Source: an uncultured Opitutia bacterium (GTDB lineage Bacteria; Verrucomicrobiota; Verrucomicrobiia; Opitutales; UBA953). From it: DNA of 12,728 bases. This document shows positions 6,229 to 12,459 of this stretch, in pieces. The notes below the pieces were generated by a model. That model searched no databases and was not told where the DNA came from. It saw only the letters and a list, made by a program, of their open reading frames with translations. The position numbers were made by a program, and so were the translations under genes. Numbering within the stretch: the stretch's first letter is position 1; each line of letters begins with the position of its first letter. The stretch is from positions 1-12,728 of the forward strand of contig CAIYAN010000207.1 of NCBI GenBank assembly GCA_903924185.1, written 5' to 3'.

Positions 6229-7074
6229 TTAGTGAGCGTGCTCCTCGTCGTGGCCACCTTCGTGGTTACAGATGAGGCCGATGTAGACGGCGGAGAGTAG
6301 CGTGAAGACGAAGGCCTGAATGAGACCCACGAGGACTTCGAGGAGGCCAGCAATAGCGGGAACGACGTACGGGGCGATGCCACCGAGCGAGTGGATGAGG
6401 TTTTCGCCACCGAAGACGTTACCGTAAAGTCGGAACGACAGGGAAATCAGGCGGAAGGCAATGGAGACGACCTCGATACCACCGACGCCGACGAAGATGA
6501 AGCTAAGCATAATCCACATACCCCAGCCGATTTCCTTCCGGTCAGCCTTATTTCCGAAGAGGTCGAAGATGAGTACCTTGAGGCCAGCGTAGCGTAGCAC
6601 GAAGTAGGTCCACGCGAGGAAAGAGATGATCGACAGCGCGAGCGTGGTGTTGAGGTCGGAATTGGCCGGACGAATCGCTTCAAGCCAGTGGCCGTCGTGG
6701 GAATATCTAATCGTCCCAACGCCAGGTAGCAGGCCACTCCAGTTCATCAGCAAGATGAAGACGAAGAAACCGCACAGCAACGGGAAGGTTTTTCCAATCA
6801 TCTGCTTACCAACAATCGGTTCGAGCGCGTCGCGCAGGCCCTGCGCCATGCCTTCGACAACGGCTTGGCCCTTACCAGGGATTAACTTTGGGGTCCCCAC
6901 GGCGAGGCGGACCGCGATGATAATGAGGGCAGCGATGATCCAGGTGGTAAGGATCGAGTTCGAAATCGGGAAGCCCGCGATGGTGAAGAGATCCGTGGCC
7001 GTGGGGCTCACGCCTTCGGAGCTAGCGAAAACGAACGCCGGAGCTAAGAGACTAATAAGGGAAAGTGAGCGCAT
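6229..7074 (-). CDS. atpB: F1Fo ATP synthase subunit a (proton channel) with signal-like N-terminus
   Basis: 281 residues, a usual length for the family. Subunit a provides the two proton half-channels beside the c-ring. The essential arginine is R215 in the segment SLSFRLYGNVFGGENLIHSL. The helix 5/6 residues E246 and Q253 lie in LLEVLVGLIQAFVFTLLSAV. Further membrane helices are seen at about 42-60, 97-117, 143-162 and 183-205. The first 20 residues (MRSLSLISLLAPAFVFASSE) look like a secretion signal, an extra element before the periplasmic segment. The C-terminus is His/Glu-rich (NHEGGHDEEHAH). It is the first gene of the operon; atpI, often placed ahead of it, is absent. There is no clear Shine-Dalgarno sequence before the ATG. 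Confidence 0.97.
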   Translation of the reverse strand: MRSLSLISLLAPAFVFASSEGVSPTATDLFTIAGFPISNSILTTWIIAALIIIAVRLAVGTPKLIPGKGQAVVEGMAQGLRDALEPIVGKQMIGKTFPLLCGFFVFILLMNWSGLLPGVGTIRYSHDGHWLEAIRPANSDLNTTLALSIISFLAWTYFVLRYAGLKVLIFDLFGNKADRKEIGWGMWIMLSFIFVGVGGIEVVSIAFRLISLSFRLYGNVFGGENLIHSLGGIAPYVVPAIAGLLEVLVGLIQAFVFTLLSAVYIGLICNHEGGHDEEHAH

Positions 7075-7193
7075 TAGACGCAGGAAAAGGTTTGTGAATG
7101 ATTCCTAGCAGGATGGTCAACCCCCTGCACAGAACTATGTCCAGAGTAAGCCGCCAGAGGGGGCATCATTAGCAACACTAATCTAGGCGGGGA
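7075..7193 (-). promoter_or_regulatory. Intergenic region between pdxH and atpB, probable site of the ATP synthase promoter
   Basis: This 119-base gap is the only non-coding space upstream of atpB on the coding strand. A TTGACC hexamer on the minus strand (7120-7115) fits a sigma-70 -35 box, but the hexamer 17 bases further on (TCACAA) is a poor -10 box, so the exact promoter is not established. A small inverted repeat, ATTAG-CAACA-CTAAT, lies at 7168-7182, close to the pdxH stop; it has no U-run. Alternatively, transcription may simply continue from pdxH. Confidence 0.3.
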
Positions 7194-7829
7194 CTAGGGG
7201 GCGAGGCGGGTAATCTGCCAACTACCGTCCTTCTTTACATAGATGAAGCGATCGTGGAGGCGGTTGAGCCGGCCTTGCCAGAACTCAAAATGGTCGGGAA
7301 TCACGCGGTAACCGCCCCAATTAGTGGGCTTGGGGACCTGGCCTTCGGGGTATTGGGCCTTCAACTCAGCCAACCGGGACTCCAAGTGCTGGCGATCGGG
7401 GATAAACTGGCTCTGGTCGGAGGCCAGGGCGCCTAGCTGGCTACCGTAGGGGCGCCGGGCGAAATAAGCCACGGATTCTTCTTCTGAAGTCTTTACCACA
7501 GAGCCACTTATGTGAACCTGTCGCTCGAGGGAGAACCAGGGAAACACGAGGGCAATCCGGGGTTCGCGCTCCATGTGACCGCCTTTGCGGCTATGGTAAT
7601 TAGTAAAGAAGGAGAAGCCAGCCTCGTCGGCGGCCTTAAGTAAAACCGTACGGGAGGTCGGGGCACCGGAGTCGTCGATGGTCGACAGAACCATGGCGTT
7701 GGGTTCGTTGACCCCCGCATCCTTGGCCTGATGGAACCACGCCTTGAATTGCGCAAGGGGGCAATCGAGCAACTCGTGCCGATCCAAGCCGTGGGTAGCG
7801 TACTCCTTACGCAGTTCCGAAAGGTCCAT
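7194..7829 (-). CDS. pdxH: Pyridoxamine/pyridoxine 5'-phosphate oxidase
   Basis: 211 residues from ATG 7829, matching the family length. This FMN enzyme oxidises pyridoxamine or pyridoxine 5'-phosphate to pyridoxal 5'-phosphate, the last step of vitamin B6 synthesis and salvage, in the cytoplasm. The whole length matches the family: LRKEYATHGL at the start, SRTVLLKAADEAGFSFFTN, then SRKGGHMEREPRIALVFPW, LERQVHISG, RRPYGSQLGALASDQSQFI, WGGYRVIPDHFEFWQG, and the terminal RLHDRF plus WQITRLAP that carry the substrate-binding Arg and His. A GTG two codons upstream (7835) is possible, but ATG 7829 has an AGGG seven bases ahead, one of the few Shine-Dalgarno-like sites in the window. It is divergent from rsmE and 119 bases upstream of atpB. 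Confidence 0.97.
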   Translation of the reverse strand: MDLSELRKEYATHGLDRHELLDCPLAQFKAWFHQAKDAGVNEPNAMVLSTIDDSGAPTSRTVLLKAADEAGFSFFTNYHSRKGGHMEREPRIALVFPWFSLERQVHISGSVVKTSEEESVAYFARRPYGSQLGALASDQSQFIPDRQHLESRLAELKAQYPEGQVPKPTNWGGYRVIPDHFEFWQGRLNRLHDRFIYVKKDGSWQITRLAP

Positions 7830-7837
7830 GACCACAC

Positions 7838-7851
7838 CCTAGGAAACTAGG
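7838..7851. promoter_or_regulatory. Perfect inverted repeat in the pdxH leader / pdxH-rsmE divergent region
   Basis: CCTAG-GAAA-CTAGG is a perfect five-base-pair inverted repeat with a four-base spacer. It lies eight bases ahead of the pdxH ATG at 7829, inside the 88-base gap between the divergent genes pdxH and rsmE. On the pdxH transcript the 3' arm CTAGG overlaps the Shine-Dalgarno-like AGGG. It could be an operator or a small hairpin limiting ribosome access. It may also be chance, as the stem is short. Confidence 0.35.
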
Positions 7852-7917
7852 CCGACTTCGCAAGCGTAGCCTCCCTTCCCTCTCGCCAGACCCCCACCGG
7901 CGTTCAGGTTAGAAGCC

Positions 7918-8655
7918 GTGAACCTCGTCCTGATTACGGAGCCTGAAGTCAGCGCGGGTCTTCCCCTGGCCGACGCCCGGACCACCCACCTCCTCGGGAC
8001 GGTCGGCCTCCGCGTGGGTCAAACGTTCCATGTCGGCATCGCCGGTGGCTTGCGGGGCCTCGCCACGGTTACGGCGACGGCCCCCTTCCTCCGCTTCTCG
8101 GTCGTCTGGGAAAAGTCCGTACAAACTCGCTTGCCCCTGACGGTGCTGATCGGGCTGCCTCGTCCGCAGACGGCCAAAAAAGTCTTACATGACCTCGCCA
8201 GCCTCGGTGCCACCCGCCTGATCTTCTTCGAGGCGGACAAGGGTGATCCCGGATATCTCGCGAGCTCTTTATGGAAGGACGGTGAATACCTGGAGTACCT
8301 GCGTAAGGGCACGGAACAAGCCTGCTCTACGCTCGTTCCTACCGTCGACCGCGTGGCTTCGCTCGCCGAAGCCCTCGCCCAGTTACCCGCCGAAGGTTGG
8401 AAGGTCGCGTTGGATCCTTACGAAGCGACCGGTGCGCTGGGCGAATCCCCTCCGGGTTCGGCGCCCGCAAGCATCCTCGCCATCGGCCCCGAAAGGGGTT
8501 GGTCGGATAAAGAGCGTGCGCTGCTCCGCACCCAAGGCTTTAGCCTGCACCACCTCGGCGACCGCATCTTGCGCGTCGAAGCCGCCTGCCTCGTCGGGGG
8601 CGGTCTCATGCTCGCGCACCTGCGCGCGTGGCAAGCGCACCGCGCGCTGGGCTGA
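7918..8655 (+). CDS. rsmE: 16S rRNA (uracil-1498-N3)-methyltransferase
   Basis: 245 residues from GTG 7918, a normal length. RsmE methylates U1498 of 16S rRNA in the small ribosomal subunit using S-adenosylmethionine. The protein has an N-terminal PUA-like domain (about 1-70) and a C-terminal SPOUT knot. Family landmarks are PRPQTAKKVLHDLASLGATR (81-100), the RKGTEQACSTLVP stretch (129-141), AIGPERGWSDKERAL (188-202) and LGDRILRVEAACLV (213-226), the trefoil-knot cofactor loop. Two conserved spots differ from the common form: GPERG stands where GPEGG is usual, and EQACSTLVP where EQsgR..vP is usual. The start is a GTG without a strong Shine-Dalgarno sequence. It is divergent from pdxH and converges on rsmD with no gap. 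Confidence 0.93.
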   Translation: MNLVLITEPEVSAGLPLADARTTHLLGTVGLRVGQTFHVGIAGGLRGLATVTATAPFLRFSVVWEKSVQTRLPLTVLIGLPRPQTAKKVLHDLASLGATRLIFFEADKGDPGYLASSLWKDGEYLEYLRKGTEQACSTLVPTVDRVASLAEALAQLPAEGWKVALDPYEATGALGESPPGSAPASILAIGPERGWSDKERALLRTQGFSLHHLGDRILRVEAACLVGGGLMLAHLRAWQAHRALG

Positions 8656-9222
8656 TTACTCGCCGGCCTGACGGACTAAAATCGAGGCCGCCGGCTGGCC
8701 TTTACCTTTGCCAATGACCTTACGAAGTTTCCAGCCCGCCGGCACCGGAACTTCAAATCCCCCCGGGGCTTCGAGGATCACGCGGACGTGCGCCCCAGCA
8801 GCGGCTGCGCCCACGGCATTCGCGACGATGTCCTCCGCGCGGGTCTCCCAGAGTTCCCAAGGCGGATCCGCAAAGACCAAGTCGAAGCTACCGGCGTTCG
8901 CCACGGGCTTCGTCGCGTCGCCAGTGATGGCGGTAAAGGGTAAAGCAGCCGCGCCCATCGATTTCGCCACTGCGGCGGCATTCGCCTGCATATCCGCGCC
9001 CGCCTGTAAGTCCACACAGGTCGCCGAAGCGGCACCGCGACTTAGCGCTTCCAAGCCATAGGCACCAGTGCCCGCAAAGAGGTCGAGGACGTGTGTGCCT
9101 GGTACGAAAGCCGCCAAGGAATTGAAGACGGCCTCGCGGATGTAATCCGTCGCCGGGCGTACCCCTCCTTTCGCGGGAACGCGAAGCGGAATTCCGCGAG
9201 CTAGGCCTCCGGTGACGCGCAT
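8656..9222 (-). CDS. rsmD: 16S rRNA (guanine-966-N2)-methyltransferase
   Basis: 188 residues from ATG 9222. RsmD methylates G966 of 16S rRNA with S-adenosylmethionine. The start MRVTGGLARGIPL corresponds exactly to the family's 'RIIGG.wRGr.L' opening; a longer frame to 9420 is open but would overlap mutM and adds no family sequence. Landmarks are VRPATDYIREAVFNSL (21-36), the SAM-binding motif DLFAGTGAYGLEALSRGA (47-64), the acidic D71 after the next strand, and the catalytic DPPW at 119-122 (the usual DPPF/Y). The C-terminus is the usual basic strand region. It follows mutM by 31 bases on the same strand, suggesting a mutM-rsmD operon, and its TAA directly abuts the rsmE stop codon from the opposite strand. 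Confidence 0.94.
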   Translation of the reverse strand: MRVTGGLARGIPLRVPAKGGVRPATDYIREAVFNSLAAFVPGTHVLDLFAGTGAYGLEALSRGAASATCVDLQAGADMQANAAAVAKSMGAAALPFTAITGDATKPVANAGSFDLVFADPPWELWETRAEDIVANAVGAAAAGAHVRVILEAPGGFEVPVPAGWKLRKVIGKGKGQPAASILVRQAGE

Positions 9223-9253
9223 ACGCTCAAGGTTTCCCGCTGCCGACCGAAGG

Positions 9254-10069
9254 TCAACGGCGTTCCGCCCCCAAGCGCTGACGCGCGGGCGACCAACAGG
9301 TGGTCCGGCCACCGACTTCCGCACGATGCAATGGCTCCTTCGTGCGGGGACAACTTCCACCGTCCTTCCAGCGGTGATTAAAGAGCCAGCTCGCCGGGGG
9401 ATCATCCCAGTCCTTCCCAATCACTTGCATCGCATCTGCGCACACTTTCCGCAAAGTCCGATGAAGTTTACGCACAGCCACTGGTCCAAAGGCTCCGGCC
9501 TTCGCTTCGGGATGGAAGCCCGCGCGCCAGAGAACTTCGTCGGCCATCCAGTTACCGATACCCGGAAAGCGTTCCTGCATGAGGAGTACCGCTTTGATCG
9601 ACGTACGCGCGCGTCGCCGCAGGAACGCCCCGACCACGCCGACGGTAAATTCATCCGACAGAATCGCCGGGGGGATCTTCTCCCACCATGGCGGTACGCC
9701 CGGCCCCTGCCAAAAAAGGATGCGTCCAAACTGACGTGGGTCGACAAAGACGAGTTGTTTACCGCCCCTCATCGTCAGCACGAAGTGGTCGTAGTTGGTT
9801 GGCTCACGCGTCGCGTCGCCGCACTCCAACCGGCCCGACATCCCGAGGTGCACGCCGACCCACGTACCGCCCGCAAAGCGGAACGCCATCTGCTTGGCGG
9901 CCGCAAACGATTCCAACAGTTTAGCGCCCACCAAAGCCTGGGCCATCGCCGGCTTATCGACCCCGCGACCCACGCGCGCTTTCGAATTTAGGCTGACCGC
10001 CGCGACCTTTCGTCCGAGGCCAGGATCCCAGCGGCGGCGGAAATAATCGACTTCGGCAAGTTCGGGCAT
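9254..10069 (-). CDS. mutM: Formamidopyrimidine-DNA glycosylase family protein with zincless finger
   Basis: 271 residues from ATG 10069, so that the mature protein starts PELAEV with the catalytic Pro and Glu. The family excises oxidised purines such as 8-oxoguanine and cuts the abasic site. Visible elements are the beta-hairpin Lys at K59 (AAAKQM), the void-filling triad M77 (HLGMSG), R112 and F114 (DPRQFG), and the helix-two-turn-helix RFPGIGNWMADEVLWRAGFH (168-187) with N173. The C-terminal finger at about 239-264 keeps the GGRTT turn and R255 but only one of the four zinc cysteines (C240); the others are Thr, Ser and Arg, so zinc binding is not expected. The open frame extends to 10240 but would run across the divergent glucanase start. 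Whether the substrate is strictly that of MutM or more Nei-like is uncertain. Confidence 0.9.
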   Translation of the reverse strand: MPELAEVDYFRRRWDPGLGRKVAAVSLNSKARVGRGVDKPAMAQALVGAKLLESFAAAKQMAFRFAGGTWVGVHLGMSGRLECGDATREPTNYDHFVLTMRGGKQLVFVDPRQFGRILFWQGPGVPPWWEKIPPAILSDEFTVGVVGAFLRRRARTSIKAVLLMQERFPGIGNWMADEVLWRAGFHPEAKAGAFGPVAVRKLHRTLRKVCADAMQVIGKDWDDPPASWLFNHRWKDGGSCPRTKEPLHRAEVGGRTTCWSPARQRLGAERR

Positions 10070-10116
10070 CGTTTGCTGTTCCCAACCGAAACGGGATATT
10101 CTAGATTCGCAAGACG
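10070..10116. promoter_or_regulatory. 47-base divergent region between mutM and the GH81 gene
   Basis: Both genes start within 47 bases of each other in opposite directions, so any promoters overlap each other or extend into the neighbouring coding sequence. A TATTCT hexamer at 10097-10102 on the plus strand could be a -10 box for the glucanase, with a weak TTGCTG at 10073-10078 as -35 (18-base spacing). Neither gene has a good Shine-Dalgarno sequence. Weak evidence. Confidence 0.25.
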
Positions 10117-12369
10117 ATGACTGCTCTTCGTCCATTCCTCGCCCTGGTGTGTGCCTGTGCGCTGGCCGCCGCCGGCGAAGTCGTCCCAACCGGTGCCGGC
10201 TCCTACCTCCGCGGCCTACCTGATGGTGCAAAAGGCCCACCCGTGACGCCCTTCGTCGTCGAAGGCCTGACAGGGCCGGTGCCGACTAATACCTGGTGGA
10301 GCTCGCTGGCTTGGCTGCCGCTGTCGGAAACAATGTTCCCTCACCCGTTCTCGGTGAAAGCAACGATGGACGGCCTAGCGCTCAACTATCCCGGCGCCCA
10401 CCTCGGCGCGAATAAGCACGCCATCGTTGGGATGGGCGGACACGACCTCGTCCTCGGCCACTCCGCCGTGGCGACTTTCACCGAAGCCCGCGTCGCGGGT
10501 TGGAGTGACTTCTTTGTGACGGCCCGGATGGGTGAGGCGGGGCGGGGGGTGACGCTGACCTTTGGACACGGCTCGCCTTACGTCTACGCCGACTACGCCG
10601 GCGGCGAACCCGTTGTGCTGTTCAAGGCTCCACCCACGGTCATCGCGGGAGATGAGAAATCCGCCGTGCTCGTGGTGAAAGTCGCCACGCGTATCTACGG
10701 ACTCTACGCGCCAAGCGGCTCGACGTGGTCAGGCCTCGGCTCGACCCGCCTAACGGCCCAGACGCGCGGCAAGACCTACTTCGCGGTCGCCGTGCTCCCC
10801 GACGAGAAGCCCGCGACCCTCGAACTCTTTAAAGCCTGCGCATACAACCATATCACCGGTTCGCAGGCCACTTGGACCTATGACCAGAAAAGCGGGAAGG
10901 TCGCCACGCGTTACGCCTTCCGAACGGTTGCCAAACAAGGCCCCGACACCGGGACACTATTCGCTCTCTACCCTCATCAATGGCGCGACGCCCGTGCGGA
11001 CTTCACGGGTCAAAGCTACGGGAGCGTCCGGGGTCCCATGAAACTCGCCAAGGGCTCCTCGTTTGAAAGCAGTGCCCTCCTACCACCACTCCTGCCAGCG
11101 TTGCCGGTGGTCGCTTCGGTAGACCGTGCACAGCTCAAGCAACATCTCGCCGCTGACCTAGCGGGCACACCGCAACTCACGGGCGATACCTACTGGCTGG
11201 GCAAGCAACTCGGCAAATGGGCGACGCTCCTGCCGATTGCCGAGCAGCTAGGCGAGAAGGACGCCGCCGCCGAGTGCGAGCGCCGGCTCAAGACTGCACT
11301 AGAGAACTTCCTGACCGTCCGCGCGCTCGATGGCCGGGAAAAGAAATCGTCCCTCTTCGCCTACGAACCTAACTGGGGCACGCTGATTGGTTATCCCGCC
11401 AGCTTCGGCAGCGACCAGGAACTCAACGACCACCATTTCCACTACGGCTATTTCCTCCGCGCCGCTGCGGAACTGGCGCGCCGTGATCCGGTCTGGTCGC
11501 AAAAGTGGCTCCCCATGATTCGTCTGCTGGCGCGGGATATCGCCAGCGCTGACCGGCGAGACCCGCTCTTTCCTTACCTTCGGTGCTTCGACATCTATGC
11601 CGGGCATTCGTGGGCCAGCGGCCACGGTCGCTTCGGCGACGGCAATAATCAGGAATCATCCAGTGAGTCCATCAACGCGTGGTATGGCTTGCTGATGCTG
11701 GCGGAAGTCACCGGGGACAAGGAGCTCCGCGACCAGGCGGCGTGGTTGCTCGCGACCGAGGTCTCGGCGATCGAAGACTATTGGTTCAACGTCCACGGTG
11801 ACCTCTTCCCGCGTAACTATCCCGCTTCCGTTGTGACGATGGTCTGGGGCGGTAAGGGCGCCAACGCGACGTGGTTCGACGCTAATCCGCAATCTATTCA
11901 TGGAATCAATTTCCTGCCCGTAACGGCCGGCTCGCTTTACCTCGGTCGTTATCCTGCCTACGCGCGTAAGAACTACACCGCACTACTCGGCGAACTGGCC
12001 GACTTCCGCGTGACCGCAAAAAAGGGCGTCGCCCCGCAAGCACCCCTCGACCATTGGGCGGACGTCCTCTGGATGCAGCAGGCGACCTTCGATGCTGCCG
12101 GCGCGAAAGCCAACTGGGCGAAGCGCCCGCCCAACTTCAAGCCCGAGGCCGGAAACAGTTTTACCCAAACTGAACTCTGGCTACAGGTCTTCGAGGCCTT
12201 CGGCACCATCGACGCCGCCGTGACGGCGGACACGCCCTTCGCCGCGGTCTTCACCAAGAACGGCAAGCGCAGCTATGTGGCCTGGAATTTGACCGATAAG
12301 CCCGTCACGGTAGCCTTCTCCGACCGCACCCTCCTGATTTGTCCGGCCAAAGAAATTAGCTATAAGTGA
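10117..12369 (+). CDS. Secreted GH81 endo-beta-1,3-glucanase (laminarinase)
   Basis: 750 residues. The enzyme hydrolyses internal beta-1,3-glucan bonds (laminarin, curdlan type) by inversion and probably acts in the periplasm or outside the cell. Residues 1-20 form a typical signal peptide (MTALRPFLALVCACALAAAG) with cleavage likely near ALA or AAA. The N-terminal beta-sandwich begins with the family motif VPTNTWWSSLAWLP. The catalytic (alpha/alpha) barrel carries DQELNDHHFHYGYFLRAAAE, with D438 as predicted general acid, and SWASGHGRFGDGNNQESSSE, with E513 as predicted base and E517 four residues later; the 75-residue spacing agrees with characterised GH81 enzymes. A C-terminal beta domain (RSYVAWNLTDKPVTVAF) ends the protein. 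No carbohydrate-binding module or sorting tag is seen. It stands alone, divergent from mutM and 90 bases before an aldo-keto reductase gene; there is no SusC/D pair in view. Confidence 0.93.
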   Translation: MTALRPFLALVCACALAAAGEVVPTGAGSYLRGLPDGAKGPPVTPFVVEGLTGPVPTNTWWSSLAWLPLSETMFPHPFSVKATMDGLALNYPGAHLGANKHAIVGMGGHDLVLGHSAVATFTEARVAGWSDFFVTARMGEAGRGVTLTFGHGSPYVYADYAGGEPVVLFKAPPTVIAGDEKSAVLVVKVATRIYGLYAPSGSTWSGLGSTRLTAQTRGKTYFAVAVLPDEKPATLELFKACAYNHITGSQATWTYDQKSGKVATRYAFRTVAKQGPDTGTLFALYPHQWRDARADFTGQSYGSVRGPMKLAKGSSFESSALLPPLLPALPVVASVDRAQLKQHLAADLAGTPQLTGDTYWLGKQLGKWATLLPIAEQLGEKDAAAECERRLKTALENFLTVRALDGREKKSSLFAYEPNWGTLIGYPASFGSDQELNDHHFHYGYFLRAAAELARRDPVWSQKWLPMIRLLARDIASADRRDPLFPYLRCFDIYAGHSWASGHGRFGDGNNQESSSESINAWYGLLMLAEVTGDKELRDQAAWLLATEVSAIEDYWFNVHGDLFPRNYPASVVTMVWGGKGANATWFDANPQSIHGINFLPVTAGSLYLGRYPAYARKNYTALLGELADFRVTAKKGVAPQAPLDHWADVLWMQQATFDAAGAKANWAKRPPNFKPEAGNSFTQTELWLQVFEAFGTIDAAVTADTPFAAVFTKNGKRSYVAWNLTDKPVTVAFSDRTLLICPAKEISYK

Positions 12370-12380
12370 AAACACGTTAG

Positions 12381-12424
12381 GGCGGCTGGTGGTCGCCTGA
12401 AAACAGGGGCGGGAATTTTCCCGC
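12381..12424 (+). terminator. Two small stem-loops after the GH81 gene, possible weak terminator
   Basis: The first hairpin, 12381-12385 (GGCGG) with 12393-12397 (TCGCC, one G-U pair), has a seven-base loop. The second is an inverted repeat at 12409-12424: GCGGGAA and TTCCCGC around two bases, so in RNA the inner A-T pairs must open to form the loop. They start about 12 bases after the glucanase stop. Neither is followed by a run of T, so this is at best a non-canonical terminator or a 3'-end stabiliser. Confidence 0.3.
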
Positions 12425-12459
12425 TGGCTTAACGGCACGGGTACGGTTTTCTCGACAGT

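Noticed and set aside
7141..7167. Possible hairpin GCCGCC-AGA-GGGGGC between pdxH and atpB
   Set aside because: It contains a mismatch and a three-base loop and has no U-run; too weak to call a terminator.
9223..9420. N-terminal extension of rsmD to an upstream ATG
   Set aside because: The extra residues overlap the 3' end of mutM in another frame and have no family similarity; the RsmD family start matches MRVTGG at 9222.
10070..10240. N-terminal extension of mutM to 10240
   Set aside because: The enzyme needs Pro at position 2 after Met removal, which fixes the start at 10069; the extension also crosses the signal peptide region of the divergent glucanase gene.
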